DNA of 6,249 nucleotides from Acidobacteriota bacterium (lineage in GTDB: Bacteria; Acidobacteriota; Holophagae; Thermotomaculales; Thermotomaculaceae): positions 1-6,249 of the forward strand of contig JAMOUY010000348.1 in assembly GCA_027067895.1 (NCBI GenBank), written 5' to 3'. The position numbers were made by a program, and so were the translations under genes. Below the pieces are notes generated by a model, which saw nothing but the letters and a program-made list of their open reading frames with translations, made no database searches and had not been told where the DNA came from. Below, one piece after another: positions 1 through 6,230 of this stretch (position 1 is the stretch's first letter; every line of letters begins with the position of its first letter).

Positions 1-2515
1 TTGAGTTGTCGGATTCCTCAACCTCCCTGAAACGCCTTCCCTTGCTCCATGAGTATCCCGGCGGAAGGTGCATTGAGGATGCTATTTTGGTTATCTTTTT
101 TGACAATTCCATAAAGTTTGTGTCTGCGTATGTGATTTTTACCCCAAGCGAGGTGTTTTTGTTTCTCCTTCTTATCTGTGGCCATGCCTTTCTTTTTGTG
201 AATTTTGTAAATGCCCCGACGGGAAGTTGTTTGTTCCCGGCATGGACGGTAATTGTTTTCAGTTTTTTTTCGGAATTTTTGTCTTTTTCCAAAAACGCAA
301 GTTTAACGTCAACCTCTCTGTCCTTTGATATGTATTTTGGAAGGGGAATTTCCCTTAAAAACCAACTTATTGAAGACTCAACCTCAATTGGAAGCACCCC
401 TTTTTTCTGTGCGATTTCCCTTTTTACAGTTGCCACTATTTCCTGATTTCTGTTGTCAACGTCTATGTCCACGTTTAAAACCCCTTTTAAATGTTGCGTT
501 CTCATTTTAAAATCTTCCGCCAACTTCATTAAAGTATTTTGGTCTTTGCCGTAAAAGAAGATATTTACCGTGCCGCCCTTTGCGGAAGAGTAATCACCTC
601 TAAATCTGAAAGTTATTCCCGGCACTTTTGGAAGCATTTTTTTTGTTTGTTTTATAATTTCCGACATGTCTTTTTCGGTGTCTCCCGAATCTTTAAGCCA
701 CAGGGAAATGTTGCTCCAACCTATTCCTGCGTTTGTGGTTATTGTTTTCAATTCAAGTTGTTTTCTTTTCTTTTCAAAGGTTTTTGCAAGTTTGTTTAGA
801 AACTCGTCTCTCTGTTTAAGTGTGTAATAGTCGGGAAAGATAACGTGTATTCTTACCGAACGGGGCCCTCCGTTCATATTTCCCGTTTTCTTTATGTGGG
901 ATGCGGGATAACTTGTTGAAATTATTAAAAGCGAGACAATGAAAAACAGGTTTCTTTTGTGGTCAAGAAAGTATGTAATTGACGCTTTGTAAAGGTTTTT
1001 GATTTTTTCTATAATTTTTGATTTTTGTTTTTTCCCGTTTTTCTTTAAAAATTTTGCCGAGGTAAAAGGAATAAGTATAAGCGCCACAAAAAGCGAGGAA
1101 ATTAACGCATAGATAATTGTTGTCCCCACGTTTTTCATAAACATTTTCATCATTTTGTCGTTTCCCATAAGCATTGACGGAAGAAAGACCACTATTGTCG
1201 TAAGGGTTGCGAGGGTTATGGCAAGCCCGACCTCGTTTGCCCCCTCTATTGAAGCCTTTATTGTCGGGTAATTTAATTCCTTTAATCTGTCTATGTTTTC
1301 CGAAACAACGATTGAGTTGTCAACAAGCATTCCCACTGCAAGCATAAGCCCCATTAAGGACAGAAGGTTTAGCGACCCGCCTGTAAAGTAAAGCCAAACT
1401 ATTGCCATAAAAAGGGAAAATGGAATTGAAAGGGACACAACCGTTGTCAGCCTGAATTTTCTGATAAAGAAAAAGACAATAAACATTGCCAAAAGCCCGC
1501 CGATTAAACCCGAATTTTTCAAATCGTTCAGAGAGTTTTCAATAGTTTTTCCTTGGTCCCAAAGAGGATAGAATTTGAAATCTTTAAACCTTTTGTCCGT
1601 GATAAAAATCTTTTTTATTGTTTTGTTTATCTCTCTGCAAACCTTTACCGTATTTGCCCCCGATTCTTTGTAGAGTTTCAGAATTATTCCCGGTTCGCCG
1701 TTTATTCTGAAAATTGAGTTTCTTTTGGGCTCTTTGTGCGAAACCTTTGCTATGTCTTTTATTTTGAGGTTTTTTATTCCTATCGGAAGGTTTTTTATCT
1801 CTTCAATATTTTTAAACCTTGCGTTTACCACAAGGTTGTTTTTTTTGTTTCCTTCAATTACATAGCCGCAGGATAAAAGAAAGTTGTCTTTTCTTAACTT
1901 TGAAACAAACTGGTAAAGGTTAAGGTTGTGTTTTTTCAGTTTTTCCCCGTCAATTTCAATATAAATCAGTTTTTCTCTCAATCCCTCAAACTCAACTTTT
2001 GCCACTCCGTCAATTCTTTGAAGGTATGATTGAAGTATGTTGTTGAACAAAAAGTAAATATCTTTTGCGTTTTCAGGCGGTTTTATGGCAAAAACAATAA
2101 TTTCCGAGTCGTTCGGATTCCATCTTCTAATGTAAATTTTGTCCACTTCGTCGGGAAGGCTTGGTCTTACTCTCTCAATTCTGTCGGAAACTTCCTGATA
2201 GGCTGTTGTCATGTCAATATCCTGATTAAACTCTATCCAGAAAAACACTCCGTTTGTTCCGCTTGATGAATTTAAGGTTTTTATTCCTTGAATTGTGGAT
2301 AATTCGTCTTCCACGGGAATTGCGATTTGATTCATTACCTCTGCCGGGTTTGAAGAAGAGTATGGAATTGAAATCCACATAAAATATCCGGAAAAGTCGT
2401 CGGGAAGCATTTTTAGCGGGATTTTTACGTATGCGATTATCCCGAAAATAACGATTACAACCAAAATCATTAACACTGTTATAGGCTTTTTTACGCTGAA
2501 TTCCGGTAAACTCAT
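1..2515 (-). CDS. RND-family efflux transporter, AcrB-like inner-membrane subunit (partial, C-terminus off the left edge)
   Basis: This is a proton-driven exporter of the AcrB/HAE1-like RND superfamily, which normally works in the inner membrane with a periplasmic adaptor and an outer-membrane channel. I translated the minus strand by eye: 838 residues are present, open to the window edge, against about 1000-1050 for the family. Residues 12-30 are TM1. Residues 31-335 are the first periplasmic porter/docking loop. TM2-TM6 lie at about 336-352, 357-377, 385-404, 433-450 and 464-485, TM7 at about 521-537, and the second periplasmic loop starts after that and runs off the edge. TM4 carries the family signature GMLVDNSIVVSENIDR (395-410). 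D399 matches AcrB D407, while the AcrB D408 position is N400, a variant also common in SwrC-like pumps. The start at 2515 is chosen because AGAGGAG lies 5 nt upstream. An in-frame ATG at 2533, directly after a stop codon, would add six residues but lacks a ribosome site. No adaptor or TolC-like gene is visible; substrate unknown. Confidence 0.93.
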   Translation of the reverse strand, partial: MSLPEFSVKKPITVLMILVVIVIFGIIAYVKIPLKMLPDDFSGYFMWISIPYSSSNPAEVMNQIAIPVEDELSTIQGIKTLNSSSGTNGVFFWIEFNQDIDMTTAYQEVSDRIERVRPSLPDEVDKIYIRRWNPNDSEIIVFAIKPPENAKDIYFLFNNILQSYLQRIDGVAKVEFEGLREKLIYIEIDGEKLKKHNLNLYQFVSKLRKDNFLLSCGYVIEGNKKNNLVVNARFKNIEEIKNLPIGIKNLKIKDIAKVSHKEPKRNSIFRINGEPGIILKLYKESGANTVKVCREINKTIKKIFITDKRFKDFKFYPLWDQGKTIENSLNDLKNSGLIGGLLAMFIVFFFIRKFRLTTVVSLSIPFSLFMAIVWLYFTGGSLNLLSLMGLMLAVGMLVDNSIVVSENIDRLKELNYPTIKASIEGANEVGLAITLATLTTIVVFLPSMLMGNDKMMKMFMKNVGTTIIYALISSLFVALILIPFTSAKFLKKNGKKQKSKIIEKIKNLYKASITYFLDHKRNLFFIVSLLIISTSYPASHIKKTGNMNGGPRSVRIHVIFPDYYTLKQRDEFLNKLAKTFEKKRKQLELKTITTNAGIGWSNISLWLKDSGDTEKDMSEIIKQTKKMLPKVPGITFRFRGDYSSAKGGTVNIFFYGKDQNTLMKLAEDFKMRTQHLKGVLNVDIDVDNRNQEIVATVKREIAQKKGVLPIEVESSISWFLREIPLPKYISKDREVDVKLAFLEKDKNSEKKLKTITVHAGNKQLPVGAFTKFTKRKAWPQIRRRNKNTSLGVKITYADTNFMELSKKITKIASSMHLPPGYSWSKGRRFREVEESDNS

Positions 2516-2520
2516 TTCTT

Positions 2521-2527
2521 CTCCTCT
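2521..2527 (-). promoter_or_regulatory. Ribosome binding site of the RND transporter gene
   Basis: Read on the minus strand, AGAGGAG ends 5 nt before the ATG at 2515. It sits between two in-frame ATGs (2533 and 2515), so it supports 2515 as the real start. The upstream ATG is preceded only by AT-rich sequence. Confidence 0.75.
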
Positions 2528-2600
2528 TTCCATTTAAACGGAAATAAAATAAATTTGTTTTAAAATAATTAGATTTTTTTCTTTTTTTTTATTAAAATTT

Positions 2601-2606
2601 TATAAA
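2601..2606 (+). promoter_or_regulatory. Candidate -10 box for the GTPase operon
   Basis: TATAAA matches the sigma-70 -10 consensus at five of six positions and lies 25 nt before the GTPase ATG. At the usual spacing the -35 region is only T-rich (near 2578-2583) with little likeness to TTGACA. The predicted start point near 2613 would leave a leader of about 20 nt with the ribosome site almost at its 5' end. This is a weak call in very AT-rich DNA, where such hexamers occur by chance. Confidence 0.3.
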
Positions 2607-2614
2607 CAGAAGTT

Positions 2615-2621
2615 GGAAGGA
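2615..2621 (+). promoter_or_regulatory. Ribosome binding site of the MglA-like gene
   Basis: GGAAGGA lies 10 nt before the ATG at 2632, slightly longer than ideal spacing. The start is also supported by the protein: the N-terminus MVTFNYQAKEV aligns with the start of Myxococcus MglA (MSFINYSSREI, from memory). Confidence 0.6.
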
Positions 2622-2631
2622 ACGAAGATTT

Positions 2632-3780
2632 ATGGTTACTTTTAATTATCAGGCAAAAGAGGTTGCGGTAAAAATAGTTTATTACGGTCCCGGTTTATGC
2701 GGAAAAACAACAACGTTGCAGTATATTTACAGTTCCCTTCCCCAAGAGAATAAGGGAAAAATGATTTCTCTTGCCACTCAAACCGACAGAACGCTTTTTT
2801 TTGATTTTCTTCCAATTCAGTTGGGCAAATTAAAAGGACTTGAAACTAAAATTCAACTTTATACCGTTCCCGGACAGGTTTTCTACAATCAGACAAGAAA
2901 ACTTGTTTTAAAAGGGGCGGACGGAATTGTCTTTGTTGCGGATTCTCAGGAAGGAATGCTTGAAGCAAACAAAGAAAGTTTGAACAATCTTATTGCCAAC
3001 CTTGAATCCTTGGGAATGAATTTAAAGGATATTCCCCACGTTATGCAGTACAACAAAAGGGATTTGCCGAATTTAATTGATATTGACACTTTAAACAGAG
3101 AATTAAATATTTACAATGTTCCCTATTTTGAGACATCTGCTATAACGGGGGAAGGCGTTGTTGAAACGTTAAAAGAAATTGTAAGGTTAACTTTGACTAA
3201 TATTACCGACAAATACAATGTTGAAATTGAGTATATGGTTGATGAAGAAGAGACGAAGGGAAGTTTGGAAGCAGATAAAACAAAGGACTCAAAACAATCC
3301 AAACCTGCGAATGAAGAGATATCCGCAAGTGAAATTTCAGCGGAAGACCTTGAAGAAATGGATACCGATATTAATTTTTCGGTTGATTTTGATGACGGAG
3401 TAATTGGAGAAGGAATAGGCGACGAACATGATTTTTCCGATGAAGAGATAGAATTTGTGGAAGATGAAGATATTGAGGAAGTATATGATGAAGTTGAGGT
3501 TTTAAGTGAAGAGCATTCCGATGAATATGACGAAGAAACGGGAAAATCTTCCAAGTATGTTGAATCCGAATTGCAAACACAGAAAATAGACAGTGAAATT
3601 GTTGAAAACAATATTGAAACCAAAGAAATGGGGACTGAGATTGAGATAGAAGCGCCGAGAGTGGTTAAGGCGGAAAACGGATATTTTGTACCCATAACCA
3701 TAAGAATTCCGGAAGGAATGGAAGACGAGGTTAGGGTAAACCTTGATTTACGAATAGAAATTAAGAAAAAGAGGAAATAA
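2632..3780 (+). CDS. MglA-like Ras-family GTPase with a long acidic C-terminal extension
   Basis: This is a small GTP-binding switch protein of the MglA family, which in Myxococcus sets front-rear polarity for gliding and pilus motility and is turned off by the roadblock protein MglB. Residues 1-195 are the GTPase domain: P-loop GPGLCGKTT (19-27), switch I region TQTDRTLFFDF (49-59), TVPGQ (78-82) in place of the Ras DxxG, NKRD (141-144), and ETSA (167-170) as the G5 region. The MglA active-site residues R53 and Q82 are present at the same numbers. Classical MglA ends near residue 195; this protein has about 185 more. Residues 201-340 hold 53 Asp/Glu and 9 Lys/Arg, with no Lys or Arg at all from 225 to 304, and look disordered. 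Residues 341-382 look like a small beta-rich segment ending in KKKRK. It is the first gene of a four-gene block; the next ATG follows its stop codon directly. GTPase identity is certain; a role in motility or polarity is inference. Confidence 0.93.
   Translation: MVTFNYQAKEVAVKIVYYGPGLCGKTTTLQYIYSSLPQENKGKMISLATQTDRTLFFDFLPIQLGKLKGLETKIQLYTVPGQVFYNQTRKLVLKGADGIVFVADSQEGMLEANKESLNNLIANLESLGMNLKDIPHVMQYNKRDLPNLIDIDTLNRELNIYNVPYFETSAITGEGVVETLKEIVRLTLTNITDKYNVEIEYMVDEEETKGSLEADKTKDSKQSKPANEEISASEISAEDLEEMDTDINFSVDFDDGVIGEGIGDEHDFSDEEIEFVEDEDIEEVYDEVEVLSEEHSDEYDEETGKSSKYVESELQTQKIDSEIVENNIETKEMGTEIEIEAPRVVKAENGYFVPITIRIPEGMEDEVRVNLDLRIEIKKKRK
3770..3775 (+). promoter_or_regulatory. Ribosome binding site inside the end of the GTPase gene
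   Basis: AGAGGA lies 5 nt before the ATG at 3781 and within the last codons of the GTPase gene (those for the KKKRK tail). The stop codon TAA fills the space directly before the ATG, so translation of the second gene is probably coupled to the first. Confidence 0.65.
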
Positions 3781-4509
3781 ATGGATTTTAAAAAGGCTTT
3801 TATCTCGGTATCCGTGGCTTTTTTAACCGTAATTATAGACATTGTGTTTAAGACAATGTATGTTTTCCCCATAATTATTATTGCCTTGCTTTCGTATTTT
3901 CTAATGAAATATTTTGAAATTTCCGTTTCCGGAGCAAAAGATTCTGTTTGTCCGGAAAGCAAGGAAAGTATTGTCAGGTGCAATGTGGAATTTTTCAAAT
4001 CCGTCGTAAAAAAAATGGTTAAAGATTATGAAAAAAACAGGTTTTTGTCGGGATATTTAAGTGACAAAGTCAATGAATTGGCTCAAAAACGGATTGATTT
4101 TAGCGAAGTTTCCCTTAAAGATTTAAGCGATTTTTTCAATTTGAAAGAAAAGTTAAACGGCAAGATTTTTGCTAAAAAGGGATTTTTTGAAGAAAGTTTG
4201 AAAAACTTTTTTGATTTTCTTGACGAAGAAAAAATCAATTACAATTTTTCCCTCGGATTTAACAAAGATTTCAAATGCGGGGGAATGAAGCCAGTTTTGG
4301 TTGACATTTCTTTCCCCGAGGCAAATCTTATAGACAGGCAAATCGGGATAATTCTGACCGGAAAAATTTATAAAGGCAAAAGCAAATTGGTGGCTCAACT
4401 TTTCAAATTGAGGGAAATTGTTGAAGACGCCGGCGGTTTTTTCGTTATTTTCAAAGACGAGGGAATAAGGGTTTTATTCGGTTTTTCAGGTTGCCCTTCC
4501 GATGAATAA
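3781..4509 (+). CDS. Two-helix membrane-anchored protein of unknown function, C-terminus weakly like a degenerate class III cyclase domain
   Basis: I do not recognise this 242-residue protein as a whole. Two hydrophobic segments at about 5-24 and 26-44 form a tight hairpin, leaving the remaining 200 residues on one side, probably the cytoplasm. Residues 60-160 are rich in Lys, Glu and Phe and look helical. Residues 170-236 look alpha/beta. There, EIVEDAGGFFVIFKDEG followed by IRVLFG (212-234) lines up without gaps with the end of class III adenylate/guanylate cyclase domains (pattern: IV..GG...K..GD...A.FG, from memory). The GD pair would be replaced by D225-E226. VLVDIS (172-177) could be the first metal-site strand, but the distance is longer than usual. 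If related, it is probably a pseudo-enzyme. It is not visibly a roadblock/MglB protein. The ATG abuts the GTPase stop, suggesting a partner or membrane anchor for that GTPase. The gene itself is secure; its function is not. Confidence 0.8.
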   Translation: MDFKKAFISVSVAFLTVIIDIVFKTMYVFPIIIIALLSYFLMKYFEISVSGAKDSVCPESKESIVRCNVEFFKSVVKKMVKDYEKNRFLSGYLSDKVNELAQKRIDFSEVSLKDLSDFFNLKEKLNGKIFAKKGFFEESLKNFFDFLDEEKINYNFSLGFNKDFKCGGMKPVLVDISFPEANLIDRQIGIILTGKIYKGKSKLVAQLFKLREIVEDAGGFFVIFKDEGIRVLFGFSGCPSDE

Positions 4510-5527
4510 AGGCGTTTATCTGCTTTTAGGCTATCTTCCGAAAAAAACAAAACTGAAAACAAAGGCAAAAGAGTTTAACCTTGAAAAGGGATTTTATTAC
4601 TACTGCGGGTCTGCTTTAAACAATCTTTCAGCAAGAATTAAGAGGCATTTGGCGAAAAACAAGAAAAAAAAGCATTGGCACATAGATTTTCTTTCGGAAA
4701 AACTAAATATTCTTTTAATCAATCCGTACATTGTGGGGGACAATGATTTTGAACATTACCTTGCGGAAATTTTGGCGGAAAAGTTGACTTCCGTTAAAGG
4801 TTTCGGTTGCGGGGATTGTTCATGCAAATCCCATCTGTTTTTTTCAAAGACCCTTGTGGCTGAGCCTTTTTTGAGAAAACTTTTTCAAAAGCACATAGAG
4901 AAAACGGTTGAAATTTTGCTTAAACTTTACGAAGGAAAGGAAACTCCTGTTGAAAAATTCAAAACCCCGTGGGAATTGCTTGTTTCCTGCATTATTTCGT
5001 TAAGGACAAAGGACGAGGTTACGGCGCCGGCCGCCGCAAGGCTTTTTAAAGAAGCACCCGACCCTGAAAGCCTTATGAAACTTTCCCCCGAGAGAATAGG
5101 CGAATTGATTTACCCTGCCGGATTTTACAAAACAAAGGGCAGGAATTTAAAAAAGGTTGCCGAAATAATTATGGAAAAATACGGGGGAAAAGTCCCTGAC
5201 AACAAAGAGGAATTGCTTAAACTTCCCAATGTTGGGATAAAAACCGCAAACCTTGTGCTTGCAAACGGATTCGGACAGTACGAGGTGTGCGTTGATACCC
5301 ATGTGCATAGAATTTCAAACAGGCTTGGCTTTATCAAAACAAAAACACCGGAAGAAAGCGAAAAGGTGCTGAAAAAAATTTTGCCGAAAAAATACATAAG
5401 GGAATACAACGGTTTGCTTGTAAAACACGGACAAAACGTCTGCAAGCCGATAAAACCGAATTGCGAAAAGTGTCCTTTGACAAAATTGTGCATGTATTAT
5501 CTGAAAAATGAAAAACCGAAAGGCTGA
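4502..5527 (+). CDS. nth: Fusion of Uri/DUF123 (GIY-YIG-like) domain with endonuclease III DNA glycosylase/AP lyase
   Basis: The protein has two domains. Residues 1-117 match the DUF123 / 'Uri superfamily endonuclease' family, related to GIY-YIG nucleases: GVYLLLGYL (4-12), YYYCGSA (32-38), R45, HWHIDFL (58-64) and the closing GFGCGDCSCKSHLFF (100-114). Residues about 130-341 are endonuclease III, which removes oxidised pyrimidines and cuts the resulting abasic site in base-excision repair. They contain IISLRTKDE (164-172), the helix-hairpin-helix LPNVGIKTAN (241-250) with catalytic lysine K247, VDTHVHR (264-270) with catalytic D265, and a 4Fe-4S cluster motif C314-X6-C321-X2-C324-X5-C330. 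All key glycosylase residues are intact, so that half should be active. The usual stand-alone enzyme is about 210 residues. The start overlaps the previous gene by 8 nt with only a weak AGG 11 nt upstream, so translational coupling is likely. What the N-terminal domain does is not established. Confidence 0.92.
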   Translation: MNKGVYLLLGYLPKKTKLKTKAKEFNLEKGFYYYCGSALNNLSARIKRHLAKNKKKKHWHIDFLSEKLNILLINPYIVGDNDFEHYLAEILAEKLTSVKGFGCGDCSCKSHLFFSKTLVAEPFLRKLFQKHIEKTVEILLKLYEGKETPVEKFKTPWELLVSCIISLRTKDEVTAPAAARLFKEAPDPESLMKLSPERIGELIYPAGFYKTKGRNLKKVAEIIMEKYGGKVPDNKEELLKLPNVGIKTANLVLANGFGQYEVCVDTHVHRISNRLGFIKTKTPEESEKVLKKILPKKYIREYNGLLVKHGQNVCKPIKPNCEKCPLTKLCMYYLKNEKPKG

Positions 5528-6218
5528 AAGGTTGATTGTAAGGCTTAAAGAGGTTGATTCCACAAACAAAGAGGCTTTTAGATTGCTTGAAAACAACGAT
5601 TTTGTTGTGGTAAGCGCGTTAAGGCAGAATGCGGGATACGGAAGAGACGGCAACACTTGGGTTTCTTCCGAAGGAAATATCTTTGTTTCTGCGGGGAAAA
5701 CCGTGCCTGTCTCTGTTTTGAAAAACCTTTCCCTGCGGGCATGTTATTTTTTGTTTAACCTGTTGAATCCTTATGTAAACGGCGAATTAACCATAAAATG
5801 GCCGAATGATATTTATCTCAACGAAAAAAAAATTGCCGGAATTCTTACCGAAACAAAAATTAAGGGGAATATTGCCAAGGCTGTTGTGGGAATAGGCGTT
5901 AACTACTATCCCGTACCGGTTGAAGGAAGCGCTTGTTTGTATAATTGCATTTCTCTTTCCAGAAAAGAAGTTGAATTAAAAATAGTCGATTCCATAGATT
6001 CTGTTTTTTCCGAAAAACCGAAAAAGGAAGAAATTTTAGAGATTTTGGACAGAAATTCTTTTCTGAAAAAGGGGGAAAGAGTAACTTTTTTTTCGTCTCA
6101 GGAAAAATTCAACGGAAATTTTACGGGATATTCCGAAGATTTTGGAATAAAGGTTTTAGTCGGCGGGAAAGAACATATTTTTTTCTCGGGCGAGGTTAAA
6201 AAACTGAGGAAAAATTGA
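5508..6218 (+). CDS. birA: Biotin--[acetyl-CoA-carboxylase] ligase, single-function (no DNA-binding domain)
   Basis: This enzyme activates biotin with ATP to biotinyl-AMP and attaches it to the lysine of biotin carboxyl carrier proteins, in the cytoplasm. Motifs in order: DSTN (17-20); the biotinyl-AMP loop QNAGYGRDGNTW (40-51), equivalent to Q-x-x-GRGRRG-x-x-W with the first Arg replaced by Tyr; KWPND (97-101); KIAGIL (108-113), where K108 matches the catalytic lysine of E. coli BirA (K183); and GIGVN (128-132). Residues about 186-236 form the small SH3-like C-terminal domain (FSGEVKKLR). At 236 residues it lacks the N-terminal helix-turn-helix of E. coli BirA, so it should not be a biotin-operon repressor. 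It overlaps the previous gene by 20 nt. The ATG at 5508 is the only ATG near the start but lacks a clear ribosome site; TTG at 5532 is a possible shorter start that keeps all motifs. Confidence 0.93.
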   Translation: MKNRKAERLIVRLKEVDSTNKEAFRLLENNDFVVVSALRQNAGYGRDGNTWVSSEGNIFVSAGKTVPVSVLKNLSLRACYFLFNLLNPYVNGELTIKWPNDIYLNEKKIAGILTETKIKGNIAKAVVGIGVNYYPVPVEGSACLYNCISLSRKEVELKIVDSIDSVFSEKPKKEEILEILDRNSFLKKGERVTFFSSQEKFNGNFTGYSEDFGIKVLVGGKEHIFFSGEVKKLRKN

Positions 6219-6224
6219 TATAAT
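6196..6224 (+). promoter_or_regulatory. Probable extended -10 promoter for an unseen downstream gene
   Basis: TGATATAAT at 6216-6224 is a perfect extended -10 element (TGn plus TATAAT); its TGA is also the stop codon of the biotin ligase gene. Seventeen bases upstream, TTAAAA (6196-6201) matches the -35 consensus at four of six positions. Transcription would start near 6231 and run to the right, off the window. Because the window ends 25 bases after the -10 box, the product (protein or RNA gene) cannot be seen. Confidence 0.5.
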
Positions 6225-6230
6225 TCTTCC
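6208..6230. repeat. Imperfect inverted repeat at the end of the biotin ligase gene
   Basis: Nine-base arms at 6208-6216 (GGAAAAATT) and 6222-6230 (AATTCTTCC) pair with a single mismatch around a 5-base loop. The repeat covers the stop codon and the TATAAT box. A run of six T at 6237-6242 follows after six other bases. It could be an operator over the promoter or a weak terminator for the four-gene block. The stem is AT-rich and the T run is not adjacent, so the terminator reading is weak. Confidence 0.4.

Larger units (their letters stand above)
2516..2631. promoter_or_regulatory. Divergent intergenic region with long T/A tract
   Basis: These 116 bp separate the RND gene (minus strand) from the GTPase operon (plus strand), so they should contain both promoters. 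The region is almost entirely A and T. The most striking element is a T-rich run at about 2574-2590 on the plus strand (17 bases, one C), an A-tract on the minus strand. Such tracts can act as intrinsic bends or UP elements for RNA polymerase. I see no convincing -35 box on either strand and no hairpin before the T run, and no transcript is expected to end here, so I do not call it a terminator. Confidence 0.6.

Noticed and set aside
6..799. Plus-strand open frames of 61-146 residues (6-446, 325-510, 539-799)
   Set aside because: They lie antisense to the RND transporter gene, whose minus-strand translation gives a clear family protein through the whole stretch; the plus-strand products are Phe-rich with no recognisable motif.
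2030..2266. Plus-strand open frame of 78 residues
   Set aside because: Antisense to the periplasmic loop of the RND transporter, no ribosome site or family likeness.
2574..2600. Intrinsic terminator at the T run
   Set aside because: No GC-containing hairpin precedes the Ts, and no plus-strand gene to the left would need a terminator; both flanking genes start here.
3123..3998. Minus-strand open frame of 291 residues, very Ser-rich
   Set aside because: It is the mirror of the acidic tail of the GTPase: Glu and Asp codons read backwards give Ser- and Phe-type codons. It crosses a gene junction and has no family likeness.
3781..4509. MglB/roadblock identity for the gene after the GTPase
   Set aside because: It has two N-terminal membrane helices and 242 residues, and I cannot see the compact roadblock pattern of about 120 residues; position next to an MglA-like gene is not enough.
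5125..5656. Minus-strand open frames of 122 and 113 residues (5125-5493, 5315-5656)
   Set aside because: Antisense to the helix-hairpin-helix and iron-sulfur part of endonuclease III and to the start of the biotin ligase, both of which are firmly identified.
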